Shown: positions 33,706 through 41,677 of the stretch, piece by piece
Layout: each line of letters starts with the position of its first letter
Position numbering within the stretch: the first letter of the stretch is position 1
Assembly (NCBI RefSeq): GCF_018128945.1
Contig: NZ_CP068393.1
Coordinates: 1 to 64,000 of the forward strand
Source: Aristaeella hokkaidonensis
Lineage (GTDB): Bacteria > Bacillota > Clostridia > Christensenellales > Aristaeellaceae
Length of the DNA: 64,000 nucleotides
Reading direction: 5' to 3'
The notes under the pieces: model-generated
Seen by the model: only the letters and a program-made list of their open reading frames with translations
Told to the model about the DNA's origin: nothing
Databases searched by the model: none
Translations under genes and position numbers: made by a program

Positions 33706-33840
33706 ATGATCTATATAACGTACGGAGATATCCCGGAAGACAATCAGGAAACAAGCAATGAAACTGCATGTACCGGTACCTTTGGAGAGATGGGCTTCAG
33801 GTGCTGTGAACAGGACAGAACAAACGAAGAAAGGAGATAA
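33706..33840 (+). CDS. Small ORF, 44 aa, unknown
   Basis: A 44-codon acidic ORF with a GGGGGTGG site 6 nt upstream. It contains three cysteines, including a CC pair (FRCCEQD). The stop is 6 bp before the next ORF start and its end supplies that ORF's Shine-Dalgarno (AAAGGAG). No homologue recognised. Confidence 0.45.
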   Translation: MIYITYGDIPEDNQETSNETACTGTFGEMGFRCCEQDRTNEERR

Positions 33841-33846
33841 AAGACA

Positions 33847-34137
33847 ATGGTTTTTGACAGGAATACAGTTTTTGCACTGACAGAAAAAAGCAAAAAAGGA
33901 CAGGAACCGGAGCAGATGAGCCGGTATACTGCCAACGTTACAGAAAAAGCAGAAGAGACTCGCGGGAGGGGGTATCTGAATACCCGAAGGAAGCCGCGCC
34001 GCAAAAGGAAGGAATATTTATGGAAAAGAATATACAGATACATGAAATGCTGCCCGGGAATCTGTACGCCGGCAATCTCTGGCAGAAGGAAATGGTGGAA
34101 AACACAATACTCCGGCGTGATGAGCCTTACTATATGA
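33847..34137 (+). CDS. Small basic ORF, up to 96 aa, unknown
   Basis: The start follows AAAGGAG by 10 nt. The first about 58 residues look plausible and become strongly basic (RRKPRRKRK). The remainder overlaps the next ORF in another frame and may be out-of-frame readthrough, so the ancestral gene may have been shorter. No family recognised. Confidence 0.4.
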   Translation: MVFDRNTVFALTEKSKKGQEPEQMSRYTANVTEKAEETRGRGYLNTRRKPRRKRKEYLWKRIYRYMKCCPGICTPAISGRRKWWKTQYSGVMSLTI

Positions 34138-34280
34138 CCGTTTCCGGTGAGACTTTCTACACCGGAAATGAGGGAGAACCCGTGGAAAAGAAGATCCGCA
34201 GGGGCTTTTTCAGCCGGATTTTCCGGCGGGAAACCAAACAAAAGGAGAGGATAAGCGTTTGGAAGAAAAGTATCGCGTAA
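34020..34280 (+). CDS. Small ORF, 86 aa, unknown
   Basis: The start follows AAGGAAGG by 7 nt. The protein has an acidic aromatic middle (RRDEPYYMTVSGETFYTG) and a basic tail. It overlaps the preceding ORF by 118 bp and the rsgA start by 22 bp, consistent with a translationally coupled chain of tiny ORFs. Function unknown. Confidence 0.5.
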   Translation: MEKNIQIHEMLPGNLYAGNLWQKEMVENTILRRDEPYYMTVSGETFYTGNEGEPVEKKIRRGFFSRIFRRETKQKERISVWKKSIA

Positions 34281-35251
34281 TCCTGGTCCACAGGGACCGA
34301 TACCTGGTCAGGAACGGGGCAAAAGAGCTTTACTGCGTGCTGACCGGGAGCCTGCGATACCGTGATGAATATCCGGTTGCGGGCGATTATGTGGAAATTA
34401 CGGAGAATCCGTTCGGCGACAGCCTGATCCGGGCGATCCTGCCCCGGCGGACGGTGTTTTACCGTCCGGACCGGGGCGGGCACGCTGACGGATTCGCAAA
34501 AACCATTCAGGTGCAGCCGCTGATCGCCAATATGGATTATGTGTTTATTATCACATCCCTGAACCAGGATTTCAGCCTGAACCGGATCGCACGATATGCT
34601 TCCATGATAACGGCCGGAGGCGCTGTGCCGGTGGCCGTGCTGACCAAGGCAGACCAGTGTGCGGACGTTGAAGAAAAGGAACGGGAAACCGCCGCGCTGA
34701 GCGGGCAGATGGAGGCGGTGGCGGTAAGTTCCTATACAGGCTTTGGACTGGAACGGCTGCAGAAGTATTTTATCCCAGGAACGACGATTGCCCTGCTGGG
34801 TTCTTCCGGCGCGGGGAAATCCACCCTGATCAATACGCTGGCCGGGGAGGAGGTTATGCGCACCGGGGAGATCCGGGAGGCTGACTCCAAGGGAAGGCAT
34901 ACGACCACACACCGGGAAATCATCGAAATCAACGGAGTGAGCTTTATAGACACCCCCGGACTGCGGGAACTGGGGATGGTTGCGGCAGAGGAAGGCATCA
35001 GCGGTACATTCACTGATATAGCCGAACTGATCAGCCAGTGTGCTTTCTCAGACTGTACCCACCGCAGCGAACCAGGATGCGCTGTTCGTAATGCGTTGGC
35101 GGACGGCACGCTTTCTCCCGAACGCTGGGAACTGTACAATCGCCTTGAACAGGAAAACAGCTGGAGCAAGATCAAAAAGAATGAAAAGATGATGAATATT
35201 GCCATGGATAAGCGAAAACAACGGAAACACAGCGAATGGAAGGAGAGATGA
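34259..35251 (+). CDS. rsgA: Ribosome small-subunit GTPase RsgA (paralogue-type)
   Basis: The 330-residue circularly permuted GTPase has an N-terminal OB fold (about 1-80), then G4-like VLTKAD, G1 GSSGAGKSTL and G3 DTPGLRELG, and a C-terminal zinc knuckle C-x4-C-x-H-x5-C (CAFSDCTHRSEPGC) followed by a basic helix. RsgA assists 30S maturation and binds h44. TTG start chosen for AAAGGAG with about 10-nt spacing. It is not next to the usual prpC/prkC/rpe genes but follows a leader/terminator and precedes a kinase-like gene, so it may be an accessory copy tied to antibiotic or translation stress. Confidence 0.9.
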   Translation: MEEKYRVILVHRDRYLVRNGAKELYCVLTGSLRYRDEYPVAGDYVEITENPFGDSLIRAILPRRTVFYRPDRGGHADGFAKTIQVQPLIANMDYVFIITSLNQDFSLNRIARYASMITAGGAVPVAVLTKADQCADVEEKERETAALSGQMEAVAVSSYTGFGLERLQKYFIPGTTIALLGSSGAGKSTLINTLAGEEVMRTGEIREADSKGRHTTTHREIIEINGVSFIDTPGLRELGMVAAEEGISGTFTDIAELISQCAFSDCTHRSEPGCAVRNALADGTLSPERWELYNRLEQENSWSKIKKNEKMMNIAMDKRKQRKHSEWKER

Positions 35252-35254
35252 TTA

Positions 35255-36250
35255 TTGAAGAGCATTGAAGAACAAGCGGTCATTTTATACGCACTGGAGA
35301 ACTGTGAAATCAAACCATTCCCCGGACATCCGGGTGGACGGAACCGTATCCTGATCTGCTGCCGGAACGGGGAAAAGAAATATATACTCCGCATATCGGA
35401 ATTGGGCGACCGGACCGGAGAGGATTACCTGGCAGAAACGGAATTCGTCCACTACCTGGCCCGGAACGGGGCACCGGTGGCGGATGTGATACCATCTGTT
35501 CACGGCAGGATGGTTGAATGCGTTGAGAAGGATGGACAGAAGATCTATCTCAGCCTGTTTGCCTACGCAAAAGGAATGCTGCTGTGTGACAATGGCTACC
35601 GTTACCGGGAGGGAGCACCTCTTGAAGAATACTTCTATAACACCGGCAAGGCGCTCGGTGTGATCCACAGGTTGTCCAGGGAGTTCAAACCGGTGCACCG
35701 GCGCCCGGAATTCTTTGATAAATACAACCGGGATTATATTGACCGCCTGATTCCGGATTCCTATGCGGAACTGAAGGATGCCATTAACAGACGGCTGGAT
35801 GAATACGGGAAACTGCCCATGGACGCGGGGAACTACGGGCTGATTCATTTCGATTTCTGCGACGGGAATTACCATGTGGACATGAATACCGGCGATATTA
35901 CTGTGTTCGATTTTGACAACTGTATTTACTGCTGGTATATGTTCGACCTGGCTCACGTCTGGACTCACGGCGTCGGCTGGTTCCGGAATGAGCCGGATCC
36001 GAAGAAACGCATGGCATATATGAAATGGTACTTTGATACAGTGCTTGAGGGCTACAGAAGCGAAACGGACGTATCCGAGGAGATGCTGGAGAAGCTTCCC
36101 CTGTTCATTGACATGACGCTGATCGAATTCATTGTTGATGAGTTTGAATGCTGCGAACGGGAAGGGGAAGAACCGGAGGAGGAAGACATCGGGGAGACAG
36201 CGGAATGCCTGATCCACGATATTCCTTATGCGGGTTTCGGGGAAGAATAA
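35255..36250 (+). CDS. Phosphotransferase of the APH/choline kinase superfamily
   Basis: A 331-residue kinase-fold protein. The Brenner motif IHFDFCDGNYH (near residue 199) and the metal-binding VFDFDNC (near 221) are clear. The N-lobe with KKYILRIS carries the ATP-binding lysine. The length and acidic C-terminus resemble homoserine-kinase/SrkA-like members rather than known resistance enzymes. TTG start with AGGAGAG, 3 bp after rsgA, so co-transcribed. Substrate unknown; small-molecule or protein phosphorylation are both possible. Confidence 0.8.
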   Translation: MKSIEEQAVILYALENCEIKPFPGHPGGRNRILICCRNGEKKYILRISELGDRTGEDYLAETEFVHYLARNGAPVADVIPSVHGRMVECVEKDGQKIYLSLFAYAKGMLLCDNGYRYREGAPLEEYFYNTGKALGVIHRLSREFKPVHRRPEFFDKYNRDYIDRLIPDSYAELKDAINRRLDEYGKLPMDAGNYGLIHFDFCDGNYHVDMNTGDITVFDFDNCIYCWYMFDLAHVWTHGVGWFRNEPDPKKRMAYMKWYFDTVLEGYRSETDVSEEMLEKLPLFIDMTLIEFIVDEFECCEREGEEPEEEDIGETAECLIHDIPYAGFGEE

Positions 36251-36270
36251 CGCATGAAAGTGTGTACAAA

Positions 36271-36303
36271 GCAAATGAGCACCGCAGTGCGGTGCTCATT
36301 TGC
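36271..36303. terminator. Bidirectional hairpin between kinase and racemase genes
   Basis: A perfect 15-bp stem (36271-36285 with 36289-36303) and loop AGT between convergent genes. Confidence 0.75.
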
Positions 36304-36314
36304 GTATTGTGAGA

Positions 36315-37007
36315 TTAATCCTTCAAGGCAAGTTCAGCGGCCCTGACCGCATGAATTTCGGTTGTGTCAAAAATCCTGAGCGCGGAGGATTCCTGCTGAA
36401 CCAGCAGGCCGATTTCCGTACAGCCGAGAATGACGGCTTCCGCTCCTTTCTCCTTCAGGGCGGCAATGATACGGCTGAATTCGGCCCGGGAATCTTCCCT
36501 GATCTTGCCCAGGCACAGTTCTTTATAGATTACGTTGTTGACGATTTCCACGTCTTTTTCGTCCGGAATCAGTACGTCAAAGCCCCTGGCAATCAGCCTG
36601 GACTTATAGAAGTCCTGGGTCATCGTATACTTTGTTCCGAGCAGGGCAACCCTGCGGATGTTTGCCGCCTCCAGCTTATCGGCTGTCGCATCCGCAATAT
36701 GGATAACGGGAACAGAGATTCCGGCCTGGATCTGATCAGCTACCTTATGCATGGTGTTGGTGCAGATAACAATAAAGTCCGCTCCGGCAGCTTCCAGCTT
36801 TTTCGCCGCGTCTCCCAGAATACCGGCGCTTTTGTCCCACTGGCCGGTGGCCTGGCATTCCTCAATCTCGGCAAATTCAACGCTGTAGAGAATGATCCTG
36901 GCAGAGTGCAGGCCGCCGAGTGTTTCCTTGACCTTTTCATTAATGATTCTGTAGTAGGGAATGGTGCTTTCCCAGCTCATCCCGCCGATTAATCCGATTG
37001 TTTTCAT
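36315..37007 (-). CDS. Aspartate/glutamate racemase family protein
   Basis: A 230-residue cofactor-independent amino-acid racemase. The two catalytic cysteines are in VICTNTMH (near residue 83) and ILGCTEIG (near 194), and GLIGGMSWEST is the N-terminal signature of the aspartate racemase type. It is the last gene of the minus-strand operon beginning at 41253, with its ATG directly abutting the upstream stop (TAAATG). D-aspartate supply for peptidoglycan is possible. Confidence 0.9.
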   Translation of the reverse strand: MKTIGLIGGMSWESTIPYYRIINEKVKETLGGLHSARIILYSVEFAEIEECQATGQWDKSAGILGDAAKKLEAAGADFIVICTNTMHKVADQIQAGISVPVIHIADATADKLEAANIRRVALLGTKYTMTQDFYKSRLIARGFDVLIPDEKDVEIVNNVIYKELCLGKIREDSRAEFSRIIAALKEKGAEAVILGCTEIGLLVQQESSALRIFDTTEIHAVRAAELALKD

Positions 37008-38411
37008 TTATTTTTCCTCTTGCCTGTTTATCAGGGCGAATTCGATTTCATCCAGTCCCTCTGTGATATTGTTCCTGTTTCCCGTTTCCCGGAAGCCTTT
37101 CCGGCAGTACAGCCGTTTCGCGTTCACATTGTTTTCGAGAATCCAGAGTGTGGGCGTGTCCGGACACAGGCTGACGGCATATTCCAGAAGGGCTGTTCCA
37201 TAGCCTTTGTTCTGCCGATCCGGAATGATATACAGGTCTTCAATCAGGCTGCCGGTGAGGCTGACGATTCCGACAGGCTCATCGTCCAGCAGCATATATA
37301 CTTTGCTTCCCTGCCGGATCTTCTCTGCAAGATATTCCAGCTGATGCTCCGGCGTGTGCAGGGCGATAAAGTCCGCGGTACAGAAGGAACGGTGTGAATC
37401 CTGCCAGGAGACAGAATGGATTTCCGCGGCCTGGTAAAGGTTTGACTGATCAACAGGGATAATGATCCTGCCGACTTCAGCAATCCAGTCTGCATACGCT
37501 TTTTCCCAGGTATCCAGGGCATACGGCCTTCTGGAATCCCCGATTGCCCGGGCATACTGTTCGGCGTGCTGAAGGAAGAAGGTCATGTTTTCCCGGGCTG
37601 TGAGAAGTTCCCTGAGGATGACACGGCTCCATATATTGGCTTCCGTGAACTGGGTTGTGGTTTTCAGAAGCTCCTCATACTGCTGTTTGTCGAAAGGAAT
37701 CCGGATCTCTTCAATCTTCACGGTTCCGTTTTCCGCGATGTCGATTACGGTGTAGGGGACGTTGTTCAGGATTCCGTCCAGGGGCAGGCCGCAGGAACCG
37801 GGATTGATGAGCCATGTGTTCCTGTTATGGGCTTTGTAACTCCACTGCACATGGGTATGACCGAAAAGATAAATACCTTCTTCCAGTTCGGACAGCCGGT
37901 CCCGGAATCCGGTATCCTGATCCCAGAAACTACGGATATCGCACGAAAGGGATTCCGGTGTGACAGCGGAGCAGGCATATTTTTCCGCCAGGACGACAGG
38001 TCCGCATGTCCCGGATTCACAGCTGCCGATCCAGCCGGAAGAAGCATGTGAAACATGGATGCGGACACCATTGCGGATGAATTCCAGCGTGTACGGCAGA
38101 TCCATCAGATACCGGAGGTTATCGGGACTGATATTCCGGAAACACCAGTAAGAAATCTGCATCTGGCCGTCAGTCCAGCTGCACTGGTCTTTTCCAATCA
38201 GGTTTTCCAGGTAGCTTTCTTCATTTCCACGGATGATATGTTTGTTTTTAATCCGCCGGATTGTGGTGATGCAGTCATCCGGGAATGGACCGCTCAGACA
38301 GTAATCGCCGGCAAAAATATATTCCGAGACCCCCTGCTTTTCCGCATCCGCAAGCACAGCCTTGAGTGCGGGCAGGTTTCCGTGAATATCCGATATGACA
38401 GCAATTTTCAT
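37008..38411 (-). CDS. Metallophosphoesterase-GNAT acetyltransferase fusion
   Basis: The 467-residue protein joins two enzymes. Residues about 1-240 are a calcineurin-like phosphoesterase (ISDIHGNLPAL, AGDYCLSG, RGNEESY, YLFGHTHVQW, NPGSCG), similar to YfcE/MJ0936-type phosphodiesterases. After a helical linker, residues about 315-460 form a GNAT domain (IEDLYIIPDRQNKGYGTALLEYAV with the acetyl-CoA loop, then LWILENNVNAKRLYCRKGF). The start overlaps the upstream stop (ATGA). The fusion is uncommon; linked dephosphorylation and acetylation of one small molecule is an inference. Confidence 0.85.
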   Translation of the reverse strand: MKIAVISDIHGNLPALKAVLADAEKQGVSEYIFAGDYCLSGPFPDDCITTIRRIKNKHIIRGNEESYLENLIGKDQCSWTDGQMQISYWCFRNISPDNLRYLMDLPYTLEFIRNGVRIHVSHASSGWIGSCESGTCGPVVLAEKYACSAVTPESLSCDIRSFWDQDTGFRDRLSELEEGIYLFGHTHVQWSYKAHNRNTWLINPGSCGLPLDGILNNVPYTVIDIAENGTVKIEEIRIPFDKQQYEELLKTTTQFTEANIWSRVILRELLTARENMTFFLQHAEQYARAIGDSRRPYALDTWEKAYADWIAEVGRIIIPVDQSNLYQAAEIHSVSWQDSHRSFCTADFIALHTPEHQLEYLAEKIRQGSKVYMLLDDEPVGIVSLTGSLIEDLYIIPDRQNKGYGTALLEYAVSLCPDTPTLWILENNVNAKRLYCRKGFRETGNRNNITEGLDEIEFALINRQEEK

Positions 38412-38803
38412 TTTTCCGGTTCTCCCGGATCAGCATTCCGGATTGGTTTGCCGATCTTCATCTTCCTGCGCCAGTCGGGCGCTTCACCATCATCCGCCCA
38501 ATATTCATCCATTTCAACGATTTTCCCATTTTCAATCCGGAGGAAGCTCACAACGTGAAAGGACATACTCCTGTCAAGGGGATAAACCCGGCCGGCCAGG
38601 ATGACGGTGTTTCCGGATTCCTCAACGCGTTCGATTTCCCCGGTCCAGTCATTCGGATAATCACAATTGACCCGGACGTATTCCGCTACTGTGAACTGCT
38701 CGTTGGAACAATGCCAGCGGATAACGGCATCCTCCCTAAACCAGGAAGGCAGACGTTCCCGGTTCTGAGAAAGAACATCCAGCCAGAAAGCTTTGTAATC
38801 CAT
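38408..38803 (-). CDS. SnoaL/NTF2-like small protein
   Basis: A 131-residue protein with a SnoaL-like cone fold pattern: an N-terminal helix (YKAFWLDVLSQNRERLPSWF), DAVIRWH, and the late strands VVSFLRIENGKIVEMDEYWADDG. Such proteins are small isomerases, hydrolases or binding proteins. GGAGAG selects the ATG at 38803; a longer start at 38821 overlaps the upstream stop (ATGA) and remains possible. It lies in the middle of a six-gene operon. Confidence 0.72.
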   Translation of the reverse strand: MDYKAFWLDVLSQNRERLPSWFREDAVIRWHCSNEQFTVAEYVRVNCDYPNDWTGEIERVEESGNTVILAGRVYPLDRSMSFHVVSFLRIENGKIVEMDEYWADDGEAPDWRRKMKIGKPIRNADPGEPEK

Positions 38804-38817
38804 GTTTTTCTCTCCGA

Positions 38818-39327
38818 TCATACCTGCTTTGTATCGATCCAGATCAGCAACCGCTCATCTGTCTGCTCTGTAATCACACCGCCGTTGGCCAGCGCGACAG
38901 CCTGGGAAGGCTTGTTGTCCAGGCGGATGGTAACCAGGACTTTATCGATTCCCCTGTTATAAGCTTCGCCGATCAGCAGACGCAGAAGCTCTTTGCCGTA
39001 GCCTTTGCCGCGATACTGCGGCGCGATGCCGTAGCCGATATGGCCGCCGGCCTTCCGCAGGGCATCGGTCAGGCAATGCCGCAGTTTGCCAAAGCCGACA
39101 GGAACCCCGTCCGCATACAGCCAGTAGGTGGTAGAGGGAACTTTCCAGCCGTCAACGATGCCGTCCAGTTCAGGCTCCTGTGCTTTTTTGACAAGCCAGC
39201 TTTTATATTCTTCATAGGACAGCCCGTTAACGTTGTTCTGGAAGCCGTTCTCATCCAGGGGAATATCCTGCAGCATCTGATATACATCCATTCCGTCATT
39301 GACGGACAGTTTCCTGAGTTCCAGCAT
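38818..39327 (-). CDS. GNAT family N-acetyltransferase
   Basis: A 169-residue GNAT protein. The acetyl-CoA pyrophosphate loop is QYRGKGYGKELLRLL (near residue 110), followed by VLVTIRLDNKPSQAVALANGG. It is similar in several blocks to the GNAT half of the next upstream gene (DENG near 30, GHIG, RGKGYG, NGG), suggesting tandem duplication. The ATG at 39327 is preferred over a GTG at 39336. Substrate unknown. Confidence 0.85.
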   Translation of the reverse strand: MLELRKLSVNDGMDVYQMLQDIPLDENGFQNNVNGLSYEEYKSWLVKKAQEPELDGIVDGWKVPSTTYWLYADGVPVGFGKLRHCLTDALRKAGGHIGYGIAPQYRGKGYGKELLRLLIGEAYNRGIDKVLVTIRLDNKPSQAVALANGGVITEQTDERLLIWIDTKQV

Positions 39328-39345
39328 GATAGTCACACTCCTTTT

Positions 39346-40446
39346 TCAGGCCGGCCTGAAACTGTCTTTCTCCACGGCATCATACAGGTCACGCTGCATT
39401 TTGCCTTCGAAGTAGGCCTTCAGCTCCAGATTCCGGTCCCATTTTCCCTGATCATACATTCCGTAACGCCGCTTGACATCGGACATCCGATCCACCACAT
39501 CCATGACGCCTTCCGCACCGGAAATGGCGTCGCACAGCTGGATCAGGCGGTCATAATCGTCAGGGATGATTTCCGCCAGCTTTGAGCGGATCAGGGCAGT
39601 TTCTCCCTCCGAGGTGTCGATTTTTCCGATGTAGCCTTCAAACTTCATTTCATTGAAGGAATGGGTCAGACAGATCCTGGCGGCATCCGGGTAGTCCAGG
39701 CTCATCATGTAGGTATAGCCGTCGGAAACATGCCCCAGGTGCCGGACACCGAACTTCCGGCCGATATCATGGAGCAGGCCCAGTACATACGCCTTATCCG
39801 GACAAAGACCGGCATAAAGGGCGATCTTTTCCGCACAGTGGGCAGCGGTCCGGCTGTGATTGCCCCAAGGCCCAGGGTTGCACTGTTCTGCTTCCGCCAG
39901 AAGCTTTTCCGCCTCCATCCGATCCGGATACCTGCCCTTGCCGGGATTGGCGATCCGGACATAATAATGCTCTTTGTCTTCAGCTACAACGCGTCCGCCG
40001 TTTTTAAGCATAATCCGCAGGGACGCGGGATTGTTCAGGAGAACGCGCAGGTAAATTTCTTCTTCCGGAACGATGCGGCGGGCCTCCTCCAGCGTCAGGC
40101 GCAGGCCTTCTGTTCCGTATCCTTTGCCGCGGAAAGGCTTTGCGATGAACTGGCCGATATGACCGGCGCCTGTCCGCAGGGATTCGCACAGGTAATGGCG
40201 GATCCGGAACTGGCCGACGATGGTATCGTCATCCCAGAGAAAGAAGAAGGTTTCCGGCACGTAGCCTTCCGGAAGTCCTTTGCCTTCAGAAAAGGCAAGC
40301 ATTTCCGGCAGAGCCTTTTTTTCAAAATCCTCCCGGGAGACATCGTGCCAGGCATTGGTTAAGCCGTTTTCATCCTCGGGCATATCTTTCACGAACAGCC
40401 ATTCTTTTTCAAGATCTTCCGTGCAGGCTTTTTTCAGGTAAATCAT
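39346..40446 (-). CDS. GNAT-HD phosphohydrolase fusion
   Basis: A 366-residue two-domain protein. Residues about 1-170 form a GNAT acetyltransferase (GQFIAKPFRGKGYGTEGLRLTLEEA). Residues about 185-330 form an HD-domain phosphohydrolase (GNHSRTAAHCAEKIALYAGL, then GLLHDIGRKFG with the HD pair, and a late LIQLCDAISG aspartate). HD proteins of this type cleave nucleotides or other phosphate esters. The start has GGGAG. It sits 15 bp after the methyltransferase gene in one operon. Confidence 0.85.
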   Translation of the reverse strand: MIYLKKACTEDLEKEWLFVKDMPEDENGLTNAWHDVSREDFEKKALPEMLAFSEGKGLPEGYVPETFFFLWDDDTIVGQFRIRHYLCESLRTGAGHIGQFIAKPFRGKGYGTEGLRLTLEEARRIVPEEEIYLRVLLNNPASLRIMLKNGGRVVAEDKEHYYVRIANPGKGRYPDRMEAEKLLAEAEQCNPGPWGNHSRTAAHCAEKIALYAGLCPDKAYVLGLLHDIGRKFGVRHLGHVSDGYTYMMSLDYPDAARICLTHSFNEMKFEGYIGKIDTSEGETALIRSKLAEIIPDDYDRLIQLCDAISGAEGVMDVVDRMSDVKRRYGMYDQGKWDRNLELKAYFEGKMQRDLYDAVEKDSFRPA

Positions 40447-40461
40447 ATGCTGCTCCCTGGT

Positions 40462-41253
40462 TTATTCTTTGGGTGATTGTGCGATGAACATGCCGTATTC
40501 CTTGGGAACACGCAGTACACCGTCTGTCATATGGGCTGTCAGGACGGAACGAACCGTTTCCCGCGGGAGGCTCCGCAGGTCTGACATGCCGGAGAGGGAA
40601 TAGATGTAGTCCACCATATCCTCCACATTGGTGACGGCAAGGGAGTCTTCATACAGATCCTGCCGGATGTCCGCAAAGAAGGGACTCAGCTTTTCCTGCC
40701 CGTTTTGCAGGGTGAAAGCGGCATTGACGCCGGTTTCAACAGGCCGGTTACTGAACAGGCTGCCGATGTATTCCATCATGCCATGTTCACCGAAGGTGGC
40801 GCAGAAGAAAGTACCGCCCTCTTTCAGCACCCGGCTGACTTCCCGGAGCCCTTTGGGAAGATCCGGCACATGATAGAGCATCATGTTGGCGATGACTGCA
40901 TCGAAGGTGTGATCCGGGTACGGAATATCCTGGATATCGATGACCCGGTATTCAATTGCGGTTTCATCCCGCAGGGTTTCCTTTGCCTGCTCCAGCATTC
41001 CTTCCGAGAAATCCGAAAGGATCAGCCGGGAACAGCGGCTGATCAGCTCTCCCTGTCCTTTCCACATATCACCTGTTCCGCAGCCGAGTTCCAGCACGGA
41101 AGCGTTTTCCGGAAACTGATAGTGGGAAGAAATCCAGCTGCCGAACCCCTGCTTGTTGGTGGAATATTTGCTGTGTATCGAAATCCTGGTATTCAGCTTT
41201 TCCGAGGTACCGTACTGTTTGGCCAGGACACTGGAATTAACGAGCTGATTCAA
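40462..41253 (-). CDS. Class I SAM-dependent methyltransferase
   Basis: A 263-residue methyltransferase. Motif I is VLELGCGTGD (near residue 54), motif II LILSDFSEGML, motif post-II DIQDIPYPDHTFDAVIANMMLYHV and motif III LKEGGTFFCATFG. The fold resembles the Methyltransf_11/25 group acting on small molecules. GGAGG precedes the ATG. First gene of the minus-strand operon extending to 36315. Confidence 0.88.
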   Translation of the reverse strand: MNQLVNSSVLAKQYGTSEKLNTRISIHSKYSTNKQGFGSWISSHYQFPENASVLELGCGTGDMWKGQGELISRCSRLILSDFSEGMLEQAKETLRDETAIEYRVIDIQDIPYPDHTFDAVIANMMLYHVPDLPKGLREVSRVLKEGGTFFCATFGEHGMMEYIGSLFSNRPVETGVNAAFTLQNGQEKLSPFFADIRQDLYEDSLAVTNVEDMVDYIYSLSGMSDLRSLPRETVRSVLTAHMTDGVLRVPKEYGMFIAQSPKE

Positions 41254-41677
41254 TGTTTTGATCCTCCGTGAAGTGATGGCGCCGTCAGGAGAACGGTGCT
41301 ATTACCGGAGAGTATACCATACAATCTACCAGCCAATCCAGAGCAATTAAATACCCTGATCGGGAAGTTTGAATATGGAAAGATCAATCCTACTGCCATT
41401 ACATTCAGAATCCGGCATGAAAGAATTCATAAGTACGAGCAAATCCGCAGATGACAGAGAGATGAAAATCCGCAAAAGTGTTCCGAAGGCGTGGAATTAT
41501 CCAGGAAATCCATCAGGCTTTCCAGACCTGCAGTATGATAAAAACGCATACTATCATTACTGCTGGTGGCTTCAAATGGTGATTGCCCTGATGTATTATG
41601 GGCTCATTACTAACCGGTTCCTTTTCAAGGCGGGACTTCACAAGTATAATGATGATATCAAGGAAAGGATGATTCAA
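41254..41677 (+). other. Intergenic stretch with an in-frame extension of the next GNAT
   Basis: From about 41369 the reading frame of the downstream GNAT gene is open with no stop for 309 bp, and the translated text looks protein-like (WNYPGNPSGFPDLQYDK, then AYYHYCWWLQMVIALMYYGL). ATGs at 41369 and 41375 have only a weak GGGAAG. It may be a remnant of another gene fused in frame, or a true N-terminal extension. No promoter was identified. Confidence 0.4.
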
